Below, piece after piece: positions 13,571-16,089 of a stretch of 16,089 nucleotides of DNA (position 1 is the first letter of the stretch; each line of letters begins with the position of its first letter). Under the pieces are notes generated by a model. It saw nothing but the letters and a program-made list of their open reading frames with translations, made no database searches and was not told the origin of the DNA. Origin of the DNA: DASPXK01 sp035637315 (GTDB lineage Bacteria > Chloroflexota > UBA6077 > JACCZL01); the NCBI GenBank assembly GCA_035637315.1, contig DASPXK010000144.1, positions 1 to 16,089 of the forward strand. The letters run 5' to 3'. Position numbers and translations under genes: made by a program.

Positions 13571-15015
13571 GGGCTGCCAGGCGTCGGCCAGGGCGCGGCC
13601 TCGGCTGGCCCGAAGCCGTCCGTCGGACCTGGCCAGCCCAGCCAGGCCCGCCAATGCACGGCCAGGATCGCCATTGGGAGGAAGACTGCCATGACCACGG
13701 CCAGAGCCTGGTATTGAAGCAGGTACACGAGCGGCGCCAGCAGACTGAAGCCGATCCCAAGCGCGCGCGGCGCGGCTTCGGGCACGAGCGCCGCGAACGG
13801 CGCCAGCCACAACAGATACCAAGGGTTGAACCACTGGGCGCCGATCAGCGCGTACAGGAAAAACACTGACAACGACGCCACGACGGCAGACAGCCGGCCG
13901 GCCCAGACTGCCAACAGGACAGGCACCAGCCCGAGCACGAACAGGCCGGCCGCGAAGCTCGCCGCCACCAGTATCGCAAGCTCGAGCGGCACGCCAGCCC
14001 CCTGAAGCGCCAGTAACAACAGCTCGGCGGGTGAAGCCGAGAAGATGTTGCCGCGCGCGAGGCCTTGGAGCGTGGCGGGGCCTTCCCAGAAGGGAAGATG
14101 CGCTAGCGCCAGGACCAGCCCGCCGATACCGATGCCCCAGGCCACGTTGCGGCGGGCGTGCTCAGCTCGCCGCACCGCGACGGCGAACAGGATCGGGGCG
14201 ACCACCAGAGCCAGCGGCTTGACCAGCGCGCCAAAGGCCAGCAGGACAAATCCCCAGCGGACGCGGCCGCGCAGCACCAGCCAGGTTGCCCCCACCGTCG
14301 GCAGCGCCGCCACGACGTCATTGTGGCCATTCTGAAGTGCCTCGAGGGCCACCAGCGGATTCCACGCGAACAGCATCGTTCCCCAGATAGCTCGTTCAGG
14401 CTGCCAGGCGCGCAGCATCGCGAACAGGCAGCCAGTTGTGGCCAGATAGGCCGCGGCGGGCCAGAGTTTCATGGCCAGGATTGCGTCGCGGCAGCTGTCG
14501 CCGCCGACCAGCGCGGAAGACGCCTCGGCGAGCCGCCAGAGCGGGCCGTGGGCGTTGACTACCGCCTTCCAGTACACCAGGTCGTAGAAGCGGTCCTGTG
14601 GATACTCGGCTGGAACGTGCAAAAAGGGATTTTCTCGATAGATCGCCAGGATCCGCCCGTCAAAGACATACTTGAACACGTCGCTGGAAAGCAGGGGGTA
14701 GCCCGGCACCAGCACGAGGGCCAGACCGAGCGGCAAGACCCCCACCAGGAGGAGCGTGGCTGTCCAGCTCCGCACCCGCCGCGCCAGCCACACGGCGCCC
14801 AGATAGCACAGGCTCGCGGCGGTCATGGTGAGCAGGTACATCTCGCCCGCGACGGCGGTGTAGCGCGGCCGCTCGAACAGCGGTAGCACCCAAGTTGGGT
14901 GCCGCCGGGTGCAGAACTCGGCCAGCGGGAACGGGGCGCTGAAGACCGTCCAGAACAGGACCGCCACGACGATTCCGAGCCCAAAGACGCCCGCCAGCCT
15001 CCAGTGTCCGGACAC
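13567..15015 (-). CDS. GT-C mannosyltransferase-like membrane protein (first gene of operon)
   Basis: The 482-residue product starts at GTG 15015; an in-frame TAA lies 24 nt upstream, so little choice remains, though no good ribosome site is seen. It has about twelve hydrophobic segments. The first large loop contains LLSSDVFKYVFDGRILAIY followed by ENPF (Asp112), then YWKAVVNAHGPLW. This is the signature layout of polyprenol-phosphate-mannose-dependent alpha-1,6-mannosyltransferases (MptA/MptB-like) and of DUF2029 relatives. ALQNGHNDVV at the fifth or sixth helix is also typical. It probably adds a sugar to a lipid-linked glycan on the outer membrane face. Its stop overlaps the start of the second glycosyltransferase gene by 4 bp. 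Confidence 0.85.
   Translation of the reverse strand: MSGHWRLAGVFGLGIVVAVLFWTVFSAPFPLAEFCTRRHPTWVLPLFERPRYTAVAGEMYLLTMTAASLCYLGAVWLARRVRSWTATLLLVGVLPLGLALVLVPGYPLLSSDVFKYVFDGRILAIYRENPFLHVPAEYPQDRFYDLVYWKAVVNAHGPLWRLAEASSALVGGDSCRDAILAMKLWPAAAYLATTGCLFAMLRAWQPERAIWGTMLFAWNPLVALEALQNGHNDVVAALPTVGATWLVLRGRVRWGFVLLAFGALVKPLALVVAPILFAVAVRRAEHARRNVAWGIGIGGLVLALAHLPFWEGPATLQGLARGNIFSASPAELLLLALQGAGVPLELAILVAASFAAGLFVLGLVPVLLAVWAGRLSAVVASLSVFFLYALIGAQWFNPWYLLWLAPFAALVPEAAPRALGIGFSLLAPLVYLLQYQALAVVMAVFLPMAILAVHWRAWLGWPGPTDGFGPAEAAPWPTPGSP
15004..15015. promoter_or_regulatory. 12-bp perfect palindrome covering the first glycosyltransferase start codon
   Basis: GTGTCCGGACAC is a perfect palindrome whose left-moving half forms the GTG start and the next three codons. 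It could be an operator or simply coding coincidence. Similar half-sites occur at 7638-7657. Confidence 0.25.
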
Positions 15016-15335
15016 GGTCGAGCGCTCGGCTAAGCGTTAGCACACAGCCGCGGCGGAGAGGAAGTGGCGAAGACCATCGGCTGTCGGATCAGTGCTGAGG
15101 AGGGAGCACACGTCGAGCATCCGAATCACCCTCTGGGCAGTCAAGCTGGCCGGAGCCTGCCCGTTCGTTGCCAAGCCTCCTCCTCCATCGCTATCGTCAG
15201 TGGCGACACCATGCCACAATGGGTCCGCCCTCGCCTAGGGGCTGGGACTCAAAACAGAACCGCCGGTCGGCGACGCTCGTAGTTAGAGACGAGGCCGGCG
15301 GTGCTCGGCCTCAGATCGATCTTTGGGAGGTAGGA
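15016..15335. promoter_or_regulatory. divergent intergenic region between the glycosyltransferase operon and cupredoxin gene
   Basis: This 320-bp stretch separates two divergent transcription units, so promoters for both should lie here. Several frames are open but none shows codon sense, a ribosome site or a recognisable protein. I see no strong sigma-70 pair, riboswitch or tRNA. GGGAGG at 15325-15330 is the cupredoxin ribosome site. Confidence 0.5.
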
Positions 15336-15716
15336 ATGCCCGCTCGCGCGTACTTGGTTGTTGGGGTCCTGGGCCTGGCTGTGGGCCTCTTCGTGGTGAT
15401 TGGCTCCGTTCAACCGACAGCGGCGCAGTCGATGTCGGTCGACCTGAGTCAGGGTGAGTTCGTGTTCAATCCAAGCGAGATCACGGTGCCGGCTGGGACG
15501 ATCACGTTCAACCTGACCAACACCGATACCCGACGCCACAACCTCGTAATCTCAGTCAACGGCGCCGAGACGGGCGGCGCCGACGCCAATACGGTCCAGC
15601 CTGGCGACAGCCTCAGCTGGGACGTGACCCTTGATCAACCCGGCACGTACGACTTCTGGTGCGGCGTCGGCAACCATCGTGAGCGCGGAATGGTTGGGAA
15701 GATCACCGTCCAGTAG
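15336..15716 (+). CDS. secreted cupredoxin (type 1 blue copper protein)
   Basis: The 126-residue product starts at ATG 15336, preceded by GGGAGG with a 5-nt spacer. An N-terminal hydrophobic segment (about 6-24) followed by PTAAQS predicts an exported protein, cleaved near residue 31. The mature part is one beta-sandwich domain with all four type 1 copper ligands: His68 in RRHNL, and Cys109, His114 and Met119 in WCGVGNHRERGM. The spacing C-x4-H-x4-M matches plastocyanin/azurin-like domains and the soluble cupredoxin_1 group. It most likely carries electrons or binds copper outside the cytoplasmic membrane. A membrane-protein gene follows 57 bp downstream on the same strand with a palindromic repeat between them. 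Confidence 0.92.
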   Translation: MPARAYLVVGVLGLAVGLFVVIGSVQPTAAQSMSVDLSQGEFVFNPSEITVPAGTITFNLTNTDTRRHNLVISVNGAETGGADANTVQPGDSLSWDVTLDQPGTYDFWCGVGNHRERGMVGKITVQ

Positions 15717-15732
15717 GCAGTAGGTAGGAGTA

Positions 15733-15760
15733 GTAGGGGCACGGCATGCCGTGCCCCTAC
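15733..15760. repeat. 28-bp perfect palindromic dispersed repeat
   Basis: The sequence begins GTAGGGGCACGGCA and its second half is the exact reverse complement, giving a 28-bp perfect palindrome. It lies between the cupredoxin stop (15716) and the next start (15774). A copy with two changes lies inside a glycosyltransferase gene at 12420-12447. It may fold as a cruciform or RNA hairpin; there is no T-tract. Confidence 0.9.
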
Positions 15761-15773
15761 GCGAACCACCGCC

Positions 15774-16089
15774 ATGAGCGAGTCTGCGATCACCCTGGGC
15801 ATGCTGTGGGTCCATGTGCCGTTCGCCGTCGGCTGGATCGGGGTGGCGCTGATCGACGCGCTGCTGGCGGCTGCGCCAGGGTTGTCCGCGGCCCAGCGGG
15901 CGGCTCTGATCCGCCTGACGCTGCCATTTATTCTCCTGGCTATCCCGGTCATCGCAGTCACCGGTATCTGGCAGACGGTCTACAACCCTGTCACCAAGCC
16001 AATGTGGTCGCTGGCGATCCTTGATGAGCTGAAGAAGACGACCTACGGCTGGGCGCTCTTCTACAAGCACGTCTTTGTCGTCGCGACGC
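15774..16089 (+). CDS. integral membrane protein, possibly CopD-like, 3' end outside window
   Basis: From ATG 15774 the frame is open for 105 codons to the window edge. The first helix contains LGMLWVHVPFAVGWIGVALI, with a His inside the membrane segment, and a second helix (about 46-66) reads LPFILLAIPVIAVTGIW. A third begins at YKHVFVVAT, again with a membrane-placed His. Histidine-bearing first and third helices are reminiscent of CopD/DUF2269-type copper or haem membrane proteins, but the fragment is too short to be sure. No clear ribosome site precedes the ATG; the palindromic repeat ends only 13 bp upstream, so translation may depend on the upstream cupredoxin message. Confidence 0.65.
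   Translation, partial: MSESAITLGMLWVHVPFAVGWIGVALIDALLAAAPGLSAAQRAALIRLTLPFILLAIPVIAVTGIWQTVYNPVTKPMWSLAILDELKKTTYGWALFYKHVFVVAT

Noticed and set aside
13571..13834. N-terminal extension of the second glycosyltransferase upstream of GTG 13570
   Set aside because: It is Ala/Arg/Gly-rich shadow of the first glycosyltransferase; the GTGA overlap gives a far better start.
15037..15282. Small open frames in the divergent intergenic region
   Set aside because: No ribosome site, no recognisable motif and overlapping frames on both strands; not supported as genes.

Overview
The window is high-GC bacterial DNA, most likely chromosomal and most likely from a Chloroflexota lineage (for example a Thermomicrobia-like organism). 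This is inferred from several things seen together: a secreted protein built on Thr-Asn-Thr-Pro-Thr-Pro repeats, GC-rich dispersed hairpin repeats between genes, free use of GTG starts, a three-GAF soluble histidine kinase and large GT-C membrane proteins. No rRNA, tRNA, CRISPR array or intact transposase was found.

Layout. 1-799 (-): the 5' part of an alpha/beta hydrolase that runs off the left edge. About 900-1836: no intact gene. It holds the 5' half of a group II intron (1031-1700, minus) whose exon-binding sites still match its flank, the stub of its reverse transcriptase, a possible scrap of a transporter substrate-binding protein, and two kinds of short repeat. 1837-4011 (+): a phospholipid-N-methyltransferase-like enzyme and a gluconokinase-like FGGY kinase, 3 bp apart. 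4023-4115: paired hairpin repeats. 4192-5066 (+): a decayed thiamine-diphosphate enzyme gene with about six frameshifts and large internal deletions. 5146-7565 (-): two overlapping genes, a 651-residue membrane-spanning protein with a Pro/Thr stalk, a Gly-rich tail and a zinc ribbon, followed by a small polytopic membrane protein. 7692-9986 (-): a histidine kinase. 10201-15015 (-): three overlapping multi-pass GT-C-type glycosyltransferase-like genes. 15336-16089 (+): a secreted cupredoxin and the start of a membrane protein, possibly CopD-like.

How the genes may work together (inference). The three GT-C genes form one transcription unit and probably act successively on lipid-linked sugars at the outer membrane face. 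The histidine kinase lies downstream on the same strand but has no response regulator here. The cupredoxin and the adjacent membrane protein may form a small copper or electron-transfer unit. The zinc-ribbon protein and its coupled membrane partner are the least explained intact genes. The most unusual sequence-level signals are the intron remnant with intact EBS/IBS pairing and a palindromic repeat that occurs both between genes and, in frame, inside a glycosyltransferase gene.
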